Shown in pieces: positions 38,801-50,315 of a DNA stretch of 64,000 bases. This stretch comes from Malurus cyaneus samueli (taxonomy: Eukaryota; Chordata; Aves; Passeriformes; Maluridae). The notes under the pieces are model-generated. The model made no database searches. It saw only the letters and a program-made list of their open reading frames with translations, and was not told where the DNA came from. The first letter of the stretch is position 1, and each line of letters starts with the position of its first letter. A program made the translations under genes and the position numbers. The stretch covers positions 13,105,655-13,169,654 of the forward strand of contig CM019227.1 of assembly GCA_009741485.1 (NCBI GenBank), read 5' to 3'.

Positions 38801-41800
38801 GGTTTCTAAAACTGTGTGATTCATAACTTCATCAGATCCATACCCCCAGGAATTCTCTTGTGTGGGAGTGTGCAGAATAACCTTGGGAGGAATCGCAAAG
38901 GTTTTTCATTTTGGTCTGTTTAGAGAAATGCAATAAGAGAAAAAAGACTTGTGATGACAATTATAACCACTGGTTTTCTTCACAGCTTAGCAGCAGTGAA
39001 GTACATCTCTATATAGGGCAAGCTGTGAGTTGTGAAATGACAATGCAGCTTTGGTTGTTCTAGGTCAGCATTGATGTGCATTCGATTTCAGCATCTATGA
39101 ATGTCAGTCTGCCACATCATTTATATTTGGGTTTATTTTTAGTTTTTCTACTTGAGTAAACTTAGAGTTTGTGGAGGTGCTATAGACTTCAAATGCCCAG
39201 GAGACAGAATTTCAGCAGTTGCAATCTTGTGCCTCACTAAAGAAGTAAATCTTCCTTGGCAGAGTGTCGTGACTGTATCAAATGCTCCTGCTCAGAATTT
39301 GTTGCTGATGAATGTTCTTTTGTCCTAAGATCACGAATGCTGTTCCTGCAGACTGTTACAACTTGCTCCTTGGTGCAGGCTACATGTGGATATCCCACCA
39401 ACAGAGTCACTGAGTAGGATTGCTCCTGAATGATGCCTGAAGGCAGGGCTTTTTTTCAGAAGGAGTTAACTCACTGATTGTGCATCCCTAAATGCTCGGC
39501 TGCTGGGATGCTTGCCAGTTGAGGTCATGGATCTAAACAGAAAAAAAAAAAAAAANNNNNNAAAAAAAAAAAAACAAACAAACCAAACTCAAGAGGTCAA
39601 ATGCGTCCATCTCAGTGTAAATCACCAGTACCATGAATCCCAGCTGAATTTCCTTTCCATAAACCTACCAAAGCTGGGACATCCCAGGAGAAATCACCTT
39701 CCTGGGACATACCTGGTTCTCCAGCCTTATGTCCATAGTGCAAATGCTTGACTGCACAGTCCCATTTTAAAATCTTTATGGCAGCCTTGCTGGGGGCATG
39801 ACATTTTACTTTGTGAAGGTGGGAGACAAGACAACTTGAAGAGCTGTGGGTGTTTTGGATTGGGTTTATTCTGGAAGCTGTTGTGGTGTGTGTGACACAT
39901 GCCTGGGGTCAGCACTGCTGCCTCAGTTCTCCCCTGTTTGAGGCAGAAGCCAGCTCAGGGAATGCCCAGTGTGAGCTGAAGTGAATCTGCACTGGACACT
40001 GGGACTGGGAAAGGGAGGGGAAAGCCCCACTGTGAAGTTTTTGGGAAGGTTTCAGGAGAGTGGGCAATGAAGAAGATGAAGGAAGTGTCTGCTAATGTTT
40101 GGGACTGAGACTTTTTTGGGGTGGGGTAGACAAGGGGGATGATGAGTGTTGCTGTCTGTGACAGGGTTGTTGTCTGAGGGAGGTCACATCATGGAGTTAG
40201 TTATAGATACCTATATGATGAAGAGAATGAGATGAGGAACGTGAAGAGGGATGAAATATTTTAAATAACTTCCCTGAACTTCTGAGCAAATGCTTTTCTT
40301 GAGTCAGTTCATGCAGTTCTTCACTGCAGTTCATGTCTGTAGCAGCTTTTTTCCCCCAGCTCATCAGCAGCTCTTCTCCTCAGTGCACCTTTTCCCGTGA
40401 GAGGAGGGAGAGCAGCTTGCTGCGGGAGGAGAGCATCTGTGAATAACTTCTAGTCATGTTCCATTCTGAAAAATCAATACAGCTGGGAGATTTCAATCTG
40501 AGGCAGCATGCTTGTTTTCATCTACAGCTCACATGAAACCTAAAATTTATGTGCATATTTCTCACAGAAGCTCCCATCTGTTACCTTAAAGCATGTTTTC
40601 GTATATATAAATAAGCTTAATTTGCAGTTGAGAGAACATAAAAATTTACCTGTAGGCTCAGTAGGTATCTCAGGGGTTGCCTTCTGCAGTAATGTGGTGA
40701 AATGAAGTGTCCAAGAGTTAGTATTAATGATACAATAACTCTTGTGATGAAGGATCAACTCAGGTTGAGATTTTATTTTACGGTTTAAATTAAGAAAGAT
40801 ATTTTAAAGAACATTTTAGTAACTCTTGCTTTTGCTGAGAGTTTGGAACTAATGCAAACTTATATTCCTTGTATAGGACCTTAGTTCTTAAACTTTCTGC
40901 CACACAAATACATATTCCAGTACTACAACTAAAAATTGTGCTTTTCATGTATAATTTACATCGTAGGTGAAGAGGGTCCATAGCTTTATAGGACTGACTG
41001 TGCAATTTCTCATGGGATCTTCAAGTTTTACAAACCCCAAACTGGTACCACATCATGTAGGAGAAATCACCTCCCTGTAGTTCTCATTTTCTCTCAAAGC
41101 TTTCCTTCAATTTCCTAAAGGATTCTCAGTGTTCTTGTGTTAAGTATCAGTGATTTTGACCAGTAGCCAGAGGCCTGTAGTACTCAACTGGAGTGCAGGA
41201 AAGTGAATTGGGAACGAATTCTATTTGTGTTTCAGAAATTGGCATCCACTCCAGACTGGGGCAGAGATGGGTGGACTTGTAGGAGTCTCTCAGTGCCATT
41301 CTCCATTGTGTAATACTCTCTCTGATTAGGAAGCTGGAGCCTTCCTGGAGAGAAGAAGTTTGGGAGGGGCAGATTGAAAGCCTTTTCTAGGATCAAGTGG
41401 GAACTGAATCCTGGTAGGACAGAGAAAGCATGTCTCATTCTAGGAATTTCACCTTGAAGAAACACCAAGAGAGGTTTCAATCAGTAACCTTCCTGCTAAA
41501 GTGTTCCACTGTTTCTGTGCTCAGGATAGCTTTCCCTGTCACTGAAGGGTTGTGCAGTAACATCCTCGAAGCCTCTTCTGTTCCACTTGGATGGTTCAAA
41601 ACCATCTTGTCCATGAAAAACCCCTAGTCCTGTGTTATTTGACAACAGTAGGTAGTATTTTCTCAGGTGATGCCCAGTAAAGAAGAGCCCCTGCTCTGCT
41701 CACTGCTCTGGTTTGGGGCTGTGCTTGGCAAGCCTGGAACTGTATCAGCTGTGCTCGGCACCATCCCAAATGTTGCAGTGCCAACACCCGCACCTGTCTG

Positions 41801-44800
41801 AACTAGAAACTAGTTCATTTTGAAAACTTACTGGGATTGAGAAATAGTGGCCCATTTTGCATGAGAGAGCAACTAATGAATGTTAATGTGCAGTGAATTT
41901 GTCAAAAAGCATTAATAGGAAAAGAGTGTGTCTTGGGAAGCAATTAAACCTGAGCTGATGAAGGAAGCTCACTGTACTGTGAGATTACCTGCCAGATATG
42001 CTTAGACAAACAAAATGTGCATTGTAAGTAACATTTCATGTCTTAGCTGTGACCTTAAGTGATTTTAAAAGAGGTATTTAATGATAAAACTCAAGAATTT
42101 GAGCAAGTTGTTCCTGAGTTGGCATTGCAAGCTTTAAAAGCTGACAGAGGAGCAACACAAACCAGGTTGAAAAGGTCTTCTTCCAATATATCACTGAAGT
42201 TCTGGGGTTCTGTTATATAATGAGTGATCTAGATTAAAATTGCTGACATTCAGATAAAGATACCCAGTGAGAAAATCCCAGCAGTTCTCTCACTGGTTTC
42301 TCTCACACTTCTAGAATGTATTTTACACTTCCTTGAGCAGATGAGATTGAGCTCTCTCATAGTTTCCTTTACTCTATAAAAAAGTGTGAAGCAGCCTTCT
42401 GTAGAGAAATAGGCTAGAGTCACTAGAGGTTCTCTGACACATTCTCAGTATTCTCAATTTTCGTGACTCTACAAGAACTCCTGAGGCCTATTTTAATAAA
42501 CACAAGCTATGCATTTTAATTTTATATAATGGTTGCTTGCAGATGAAATACACAAGCAACTTTATACATATATCAGTGTTAGTTAAGCATCCATGAAAAT
42601 GGCCATCTGGTCCTGCCCAGTTTCTCAGTGTAGGTAGGAAAAAAGCTCTGAAGGGTTCAAGCCTTGAGGCTGCTACAATAGCTATGGAACCCGTGATGAT
42701 TTTGATGATTTTTTCCTTAAAATCTTTGTAGGATTCTGCACTATAAACTGGATCTTAGATGATGGCAAAATGGTCAGGGATGAAAAGCTCTATCCATTAT
42801 CTCAAGAGACATCTAAAATTAATCTTAATTCCATACTTTTGGGGACAATTATCTGGAGAGGAAATAGCTGTCGATACGTCATATATAATTTTTAATTGAA
42901 AAACTTATTTTTCCTCTTAACTGCTATGTAAAAGCAGACAGGAAAGTAAGCCAGGTCATTTTTATCTGAACCCAAATTCGTTACGTTTGAGTTTTCAGTG
43001 CAAAATTTCAGCATGATCCTTTGAAGAGAGTGTGGACTACTGTACTTGTGCAATGATGGAAGAAAAAGAATTGCTGACAAAGAAAGACTAATCTTTATAG
43101 CAAAGGAGCTTATGAAAGAATGTCAAATTAGTTTAGATTTTGCCTGTAAATAGAAACTGTATTTTTCAAATCAAATTTTGTTTCTGCCCTTTGCTCTCTA
43201 CATTTGAATAAGTCAAGCGTTAATCCACTTGTGCATCTGAGTTCTGAAGATAAAAGAATGAGAGGATAATTTGAGTGATCCAAGGAAAATGATTTATCTT
43301 CCTATTAGATCTGCTGCTAAAGGTAGTTTATGGTATTAGATCACCTCAGCTGGTGCACATAAAGCTCTAATTCCCATTTACAAACCTCAGCAGTGATGCT
43401 TAACTGCATCTATAGAACATGGCTTAATCAGCTCAGTAAGTACTGCAGCCAGCCTGAAATTTGCTGGATCTTGTGTATTTAGATACAAATACATTTGGGA
43501 ATGTATTTGTGAATAAGTATCACTTGTCCAGTGTTATTCTCAGGAACCTGGCTGTATCCAGAGAAACAGGATTGCCCAATATTTCATTCTTGGTAATACC
43601 AGCCATTTTTTCTGATAAATCCTGGATGAAAAAAGGATCTTCTCATGCTCCTTGGAAGCCTTTCTTTTCCTTCTGTCTTGCCACGCACGCTTATAATCTC
43701 CTTTAGTCTTCGTCCCCTAGGCTGGCTTTGTACTTGCCAATTCACATATCTGCACTCTGAAGAAGAGAGATCTTCAAATCAAGTAGGCATCAGTACTATG
43801 AATTTGAGGTCTAACTAATATTTGCAGTTCCTTTAGTTATTTAGCTTGTGCTTAAATTAAGAATTCATGTTCCCTGAACAGATATTGAAGAGCAGGAGGC
43901 CATTCAGTGGACATAGGTCAGACTTGGTGCAGTGTCCGTGTGGGAATATAACCACTTAAGCTAGATGTTGAAAATGGTGATGTAAATACCTTTTTTTTCC
44001 TGACCCATTGTATTAGATAACATGCATATAATCTGTACTTTGTACTGTCAGTTGAACTTTTAATTCTGTAACTACATTTATATGCAAACTATTTCTTTTC
44101 AAATGTGAGTCCTTAAATGATGTTTTTCCAATTCAAATATCATGGTAAAATATATTCCCCCAGAGGCTCGGTACAGTGTGAAAATGTGCGAATAATGGAT
44201 ACATGTGCAGTGTACATCTTCCTACCAGATGGTACTGCTCAAATTTATAGTGTGTTGCATAATTGCTTTAGAAGAGGCTGAATGAATTTTCTCTAATTTT
44301 AAAATTTCTTTGGTAAATGTTGAAGGATTTTTCCTGCAATGTGTGATGCTAGTTCATCTCCATTTTGCCACAGCACTAATCTAGACCCCAGACAGCTGAG
44401 TTAAAAGAAGATATGACATCTTAGCTGTTACCGTTGGAGGGCAGACAGTTTTTCATTGTTAAAGAACAAAAATTTAGCTATTGATTCTGGCATATCAGTA
44501 AAATAAGACGTTTTGCCATTGGATTTATAATTAATGTGAATCAATGCATTGGTACGAGGATTGATTTTGGTGATTATTATAAGAAGGCCTGGAAAACTTT
44601 GTTTGCTGCTTCCCTCACATTTCTGTTAGGACATCTATTGGGTGTCCAAGCCATGGCCTTGCACATCAATAGTTGTTAAGAGTACAGCATTCAGCTACCT
44701 CTAGTGTATGTATTTCCTAGTGAGTCAGAAATTACTGTGCAAGCTGAGTGATGTTAGTGTTGGTCAGGATGCCTTAATGAAACATACACTCTTTCAAATG

Positions 44801-45239
44801 TGCTTAACAAATTCAGAAAAATTCTCATGTTTCTTAACATTGTGTTAAATGCAAAGAAAACCAATAAAACTGTCTGAGAGAAAATGCTTTCAAAAGGGAG
44901 TTGGGTGAGTCACTTTGTACAAACAGATGTCTTCAATGCTTAAAATGAAGACCACTTGTAAAACTCTAATTTTTACAGATGAATTATCAGGCTTCTGCAT
45001 TCTTGACCTTGGATGGAATTCTGTTGATGACTAACAATCCATTTGTGATTATAATCTGTGCATGATTTCAGCTGAGGGCAGTTTACTTTGCAAGATGAAG
45101 GAAGCAAACCTGAAGGAAGCAAACACTTACGGTAAAATCAAAAGGTTTGTCTTGATTTTCTCCGAAGCTGTATCTTCTGTTTTCTAGTAGAGTAGAACGG
45201 AATAAGATTTAATCACCTGTTTCTGCCTAGGATTTAATT
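35860..45239 (+). other. GRIN2A intron, no gene seen
   Basis: This is intronic DNA with no recognisable exon. A somewhat more GC-balanced stretch at about 38350-38800 has open frames on both strands but no recognisable domain. It contains the N gap at 39556-39561 and a 15-base unit repeated at 45096-45124. Confidence 0.7.
39541..39574. repeat. Poly-A tract broken by a 6-N assembly gap
   Basis: A15 is followed by six N (39556-39561) and A13, then CAAACAAACC. The assembler or gap filler could not resolve the homopolymer, so the true length is unknown. Any reading frame drawn across it is meaningless. Confidence 0.98.
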
Positions 45240-45725
45240 CACTTTTGGTTTTGACAAGAACTCTTGGATTCTTATAAGTCTGTGGCACCTGATGGGATTA
45301 ATCCAAGAGTATTCAAGGAGCTGACGGAAGCCTCAGTGGTTTTTGAAAGGTCTTAGGATTCTGGAGTAGTACCAGTTTACTGGAAGCTGGCTAATGTCCA
45401 AATTTTCAAAGAGTGCAAGAGGGGTGCCCTGGTGGCTATAGGCCTGATGATTTCACTTTGAATGCCTGGTAAAATTACAGAGATCATCATTCTGGGAGTT
45501 ACTGAAAAACATCTGAAAGACAGTGCGATCATTTGTCACAGCGAGTGCAGGTTCATGAAGGGGAAGTCCTGCTCCACAAATTTCATTGCCTTTTATAACA
45601 AGGTAACTCATCTAGCTGATCAAGGGAAGCCAGTTGATGTAATCTTTTTGGGTTTCAGTCAAGCTTTTGATACTGTCTGTCACAGGATGGCTCTGGACAA
45701 AATGTCCAGCTCACAGCTAGGTTAA
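45240..45725 (+). mobile_element. CR1 LINE fragment with decayed reverse-transcriptase ORF, plus strand
   Basis: Translation in the + frames gives CR1 ORF2 landmarks in order: a PDGI-type segment near 45285, a VPVYWKLANV-type motif near 45370, then GKSCSTNFIAFYNKVTHL near 45570-45615 and PVDVIFLGFSQAFDTVCH near 45631-45684. The last corresponds to the RT motif that in intact CR1 elements has an FDFSKAFD-like core; here the first catalytic-motif aspartate is glycine (FLGFSQAF). Stops and frame changes interrupt it. The fragment covers only fingers and palm motifs of the RT, is truncated at both ends and cannot mobilise. It is in the same orientation as GRIN2A transcription. Confidence 0.85.
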
Positions 45726-48700
45726 ATCAGACAGTGCAATCATTTCTTGTTGTACCCTGTTGTTCCTGCAGCCTTTCTCTAGACTGGTAGAGTTTCAGGT
45801 GTCTTTCCTGAACGTGGGTAACAGGGATTGTACCCAACAGTGGTTGAGTTCTGTGTTCACTGGTGCTTTGTGCACAGCAATAACATTTCTGCAGCTGTGC
45901 CACAGATAAAATCAATGCATCCTGGGATGAACTTTTTGTATCACATCATGATCAGTGATTTAATTTCATTCATGGCAGGTGAGACATTTTGGGAGTGAAA
46001 TAGCACACTAGTTCAGTGATATGTGAGGTGTCTTAATATTGTTTACCTCGCTACAAATACATAATATTTATTTCTGCAATAAATGTTTATAAAGGATAGC
46101 TTTTATACCACTTTAAAAGCATGATTTTTCAAGGGTAGATAGTGTTGAATGTACATTTACTTTCTGAATTCAACATATGATACAGGAAAATGCTCATTGT
46201 AAGAGGCTGTGGATTCTTTTGTATGCTGGGAGCAAGGTAGGAGCCTGGTTCTGCTTCAGCTTGTCCTCCTTTTTCTCTGTGTTTACGATGCTATTCACAT
46301 CCTTAGTTTGATAAATTCAACAAAACAGCTTTCAGTGCATTTCGAGTGGCATCCAGAAGACTCAGCAAACGAAGCCTTAGGTTGAGACAGCCTGTTTACC
46401 CCAATTAAAATACTGCAAATTTATGGTACCTTTGTGGTTCTAGCTGAACAGTGAGAATAAGACGATGGTTTAAAAGCACTAAGTGTAAACCATTCAGCTT
46501 TGTTTAGAACAATCAAAGTTTATCTGTTTCTTTTTATAACTTCTGAGAAGTTTCTGGGACATACTTTTTTCCATAAGGTCTGTGGGTTTGTGCAGGGGGG
46601 ATTTGTCAGGGCTGTAAAATTAGCAGGGTTGTGTCTGTCCTCCCTTTTCTAGATGATGAGATGTAAGTTCACGTTATTCAAAAAGCTAGTGAAGATGTGA
46701 CTGCTTTGTTCATTAGAGAAACAACAAACTATTTTAAAAGTAATTTAAAGCTAATTTAAACTTTATCAGTTTTAATTGATTAAAAGGGAATCGTGCTGAC
46801 CTCTGGTTCTAAAGCATTGACACAAAAATACTAAGTACCACTGAAAGGAATGAATTACGTTAATGTATGAATTACATTAAAAGCATAGTACTGACCGCAG
46901 CCTCCACCTTGCTCATTTTATGGATTTATGCAACCCATTTTATGGATTTTTAGTACAAGGATTTCTTTTGTAAGATTTCCTAGGGAAATCTTGAAATTAA
47001 AAAAAAAATAACCCAAACCAAAATTTCTAGAACTGTGTAAAGGTAGCAAGAAAGAAATAATAATAAAAAAATTATATTGTTTCTTTAGTAAACTCGTGTT
47101 CACATGCTGGTCCAGACAAGATCTGTCAAATTAAACACTCATTAACAGCGAATTAACCCGTATTTTAAGCAGTGTCTCTTCTGGCCAAGCTGTGTCTTTG
47201 GTGGCCAAAATGCTACTGATGAGTGTTTACTGAGAATGGGACTATCTCAGAGTTCTAAACTTGCCAAGACCAGCTTCCCTTGATCTTTCTTGCACTCTCG
47301 TAAGTGTGTAACAATTGAAATTATACCTGTCATTCAATTTGTCTGTATTTTGGTAATTGCACCACTTGCTGAACTTTGTTCTGCATCTGTAATTACCTAC
47401 TTCTAGCAGAAAAATGAGTTACTATTCTAGTCTACCCAAGAGTCATAATTGACTAAATTTGGCTCTTCCAGGAGTCAGTATGTCTGTCTGTGTTTTAGCC
47501 TCATTTATAACTTCATGGAAGACTGATCTTTGCTTTGTACTTCATGGCCCATTGTGCTCCATAAGGTTAAACGTAGCCTGCTCTGTATAACTGGTTTATA
47601 GATCTAAAATAAAATATTTGTTTTCCTAATGGTTAATAAGAGTTTCAGATATGCTTGCTCCTGCACTTCCAGCCTGTGGGTTTCAGACTAAAAGGTTCGT
47701 ACGTAATTATATGGACTTTCATAAATCTAGCAATCAAGCCATACAAATTAGGATTGATTTGTTGGCAATGTAGCCAGACTGTCTAGAATTCAACGTGATT
47801 TAGGGAGAAAAGCAGGACCTTGGATGGGAGAAGGCTGTGCTATAATTTCTAAGCTTTCAGATGCAAGATTTATAAAACTATTTTTTAACCTTTTCAGTAG
47901 AAGGATAAAAGAACAATTTTGTTAGTAGAATTAGAGGCCATGGGTTTAGAGAAAATATTTTACAGTTGCACAGAAAGAGTAGATCACATGCATTAGTTGT
48001 AGTAGTAACAATTCATGCTGGATTGATATATGGCCTTGGATGTAAGTGGCAATTTATGCCTGAATTTCCTATCTGTAAAACAGATACTGAGAAAGATAAC
48101 TCTTTCAATGAAGTTTCTTTTGTGGCAATGTATGATACTTTTCATTTTGTCATCTCTGCTCAAGATTTTACATGGTGGAGGTTTTTTGTGTGAAAGAGAA
48201 CCTTCACTGAGTTTTATCCTTTAGACCATTACGAAATTCCCTTGTTACTTGGGACAGAAATACTGTAGGCCAATCTACAAACAACAAATCATGTAAAAGG
48301 TAAATCATGTCCTAATAATGCGACAGTTGCCTTGAGAAATAGTTTGCCAATGTAGGGAAGTTGTGCACTGTTTTGGTGAGCTTTGTTCACAAGTCATAGG
48401 ATGTCTTGAAGTAGTAGAAAGAGGGCTTGGCACCATTTGTTCTTTCTTCCAGACGGTCCTGGTGACAATATAGGTTACATCTGTTTGTCTGGACATGTGA
48501 TGCTGACTAGTGGTGACTTTTTGAAGTCTGGCATATGCGTCAAAGCAAAGTGATGAAGTGCTGAACAAGGCCAAATCTTTTAAGGACTTTGGTGCAACCT
48601 GGAACGAGGCCTGGGCTATTTTGGTTCTTGGCCTGTGAGCGATGTGCTGTGCAGGTCTGCACCTCAATCAGCATTACCAAAGCGTGAGAGGGAGCCAAGA

Positions 48701-50019
48701 ATAAAACAGTGAGAAATTGGTTCCTTTCCAAGGCTCCGGGCAAAGCTGTGTTGGTGGAGAAGGGAGAAGCAGCTGGGACAGCTGTGGTGGAAGGGGCAGT
48801 GTGGGCTGGGAGTGCAAATCCTGCTGTGCACAGCGAGGGTGGGCAGGTGCTTGGAGGAGCTGCTCCCCTCCCTCTGCTCAGGCTGAGCTCCATGTCTGGG
48901 GCTCTGGAATGGTTCCTGAAAGCTCTGCATGCTGCATTCCCTGGCCCTTGCTGAACCTCCTCGTAGGAACACAGGGATGGATGAAGTGTTACTGGAGAGT
49001 GTGTCTGTGTGTGTGTGTGTGTGTGTGTAAAAAGATATACATTATATCATTATATACACACCTGTGAACAAAAAGCATGACTTTGACATGACATCAACAA
49101 ATGTGAGTATTATGTGCATGGAACTTCCCACTATGAGTCTGCCAGATTTACAGGGGGAATATCTAAGTCAACCTGAGGCAGAAAAATCAAGAGCAGTGAG
49201 TTTCTGGCTCAGTGGAGCATATTTCACCTCTTCCCCAAGGGGAAATGTAGAACATTTCCTTATAATTCAGGTGTGTAAATGAGAAGCACTCCGGGTGCAT
49301 TATATCAGTCTTTTCTCATGGCTGCAACTTACTTACAGAATCATTTTTTTCAGCAGTGGTATTTAATCTGTGGTCTCTCTTCTTATAAAAATAATTCGGT
49401 CGTTCTGATTAATTTACATCTGATTTCAATGTCAAATAAGAAATTTAGGTCATAGCATGGTAATTTGAAAAGTTTTATACATTCTAGGAGCGTGACCATC
49501 AACATATAAAAGATATTTTTGGAAAAGATTATACTATCTATGAGTGTACTGTTTCTTTAGACCTCTGCACTGTTGAGTTAAATTAATGAAGATGCCTAAT
49601 TTATTAGATAACAAAATATTGTTGATGCTTACATTTCTAGAGAATCCTGTAAGGTACATAAAAAGGGAGTTTTGATCCAAGCTGAAATGACAGCACTGTC
49701 CTACCCTTTTATTCATTAGATAGTTTGAGGAAATAGCCTTTGACACATACATCTCAGAACAAATGTATTTTACCCTGTTATTGACAGACTAACAGCCCTG
49801 TATAAATCAGAATTCCTGCAGTTCAACTCTTCGGCTAATTTGCTCTAATAATAAGGTGCCCATGGGCTGAGGTTGCTGTAGAGGGGACTGATTCCACCTT
49901 CTGCTCTCTTAATATGGCTTTCATCAGCTGCAGTTTCATTTTTTCAATACCTGCACCGTTAGCCAGGGAACATTCATGGAGATACAAATAGGTATTGGAA
50001 GAATTTCTTGGATCAGCAA
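45726..50019 (+). other. GRIN2A intron, no gene seen
   Basis: This is intronic DNA between two CR1 fragments. A GC-richer patch at about 48590-48960 shows overlapping open frames on both strands, the usual consequence of fewer stop codons at higher G+C. No domain or splice-bounded exon is recognised. Confidence 0.7.
48999..49028. repeat. GT dinucleotide microsatellite
   Basis: There are about 15 GT units with one C interruption at 49005, lying directly after the GC-richer patch and before an AT-rich run. It is likely length-polymorphic. Confidence 0.95.
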
Positions 50020-50315
50020 AACAAAATCTCAGAATGTGCTGGAAGGAACCTCTGGAGGTCACCTGGCCCAAACCCCAGGCTCGGGCAGGGTCACCCAGAC
50101 CAGGCTGCTCAGGACCACGTCCAAACAGCTTCTGAATGTCCCCAAGGATGGAGGGGGTGAGCTGTGCCAGTGTTGGGTCACCCTCACAGTGAAAATGTGT
50201 TCCTGGATGTTCAGAGAGCTTCCCATGGTTCAGTTTGTGCCCTCTGTTCACATCCCATCACTGGGCACCAGTGACAGGAGCCTGGCTCCATCTTGGCATC
50301 CTCCCTTCAGGAATG
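50020..50315 (-). mobile_element. CR1 LINE 3' end fragment, minus strand
   Basis: The + strand shows the reverse complement of the CR1 3' region in canonical order: an element terminus near 50024 (aaatctcagaatg), then ctggaaggaacctctggagg, a caggctgctcaggaccacgtc-like segment, ccccaaggatgg, gtcaccctcacagtg, and ending with ctccatcttggcatcctccc. It is clearly better preserved than the copy at about 20.9 kb. It is a 5'-truncated copy, as is usual for CR1, and lacks coding capacity. Confidence 0.9.

Noticed and set aside
48305..48667. 120-codon minus-strand frame as a possible retrogene
   Set aside because: The translation resembles no known family, and no poly-A tail or flanking duplication is seen.
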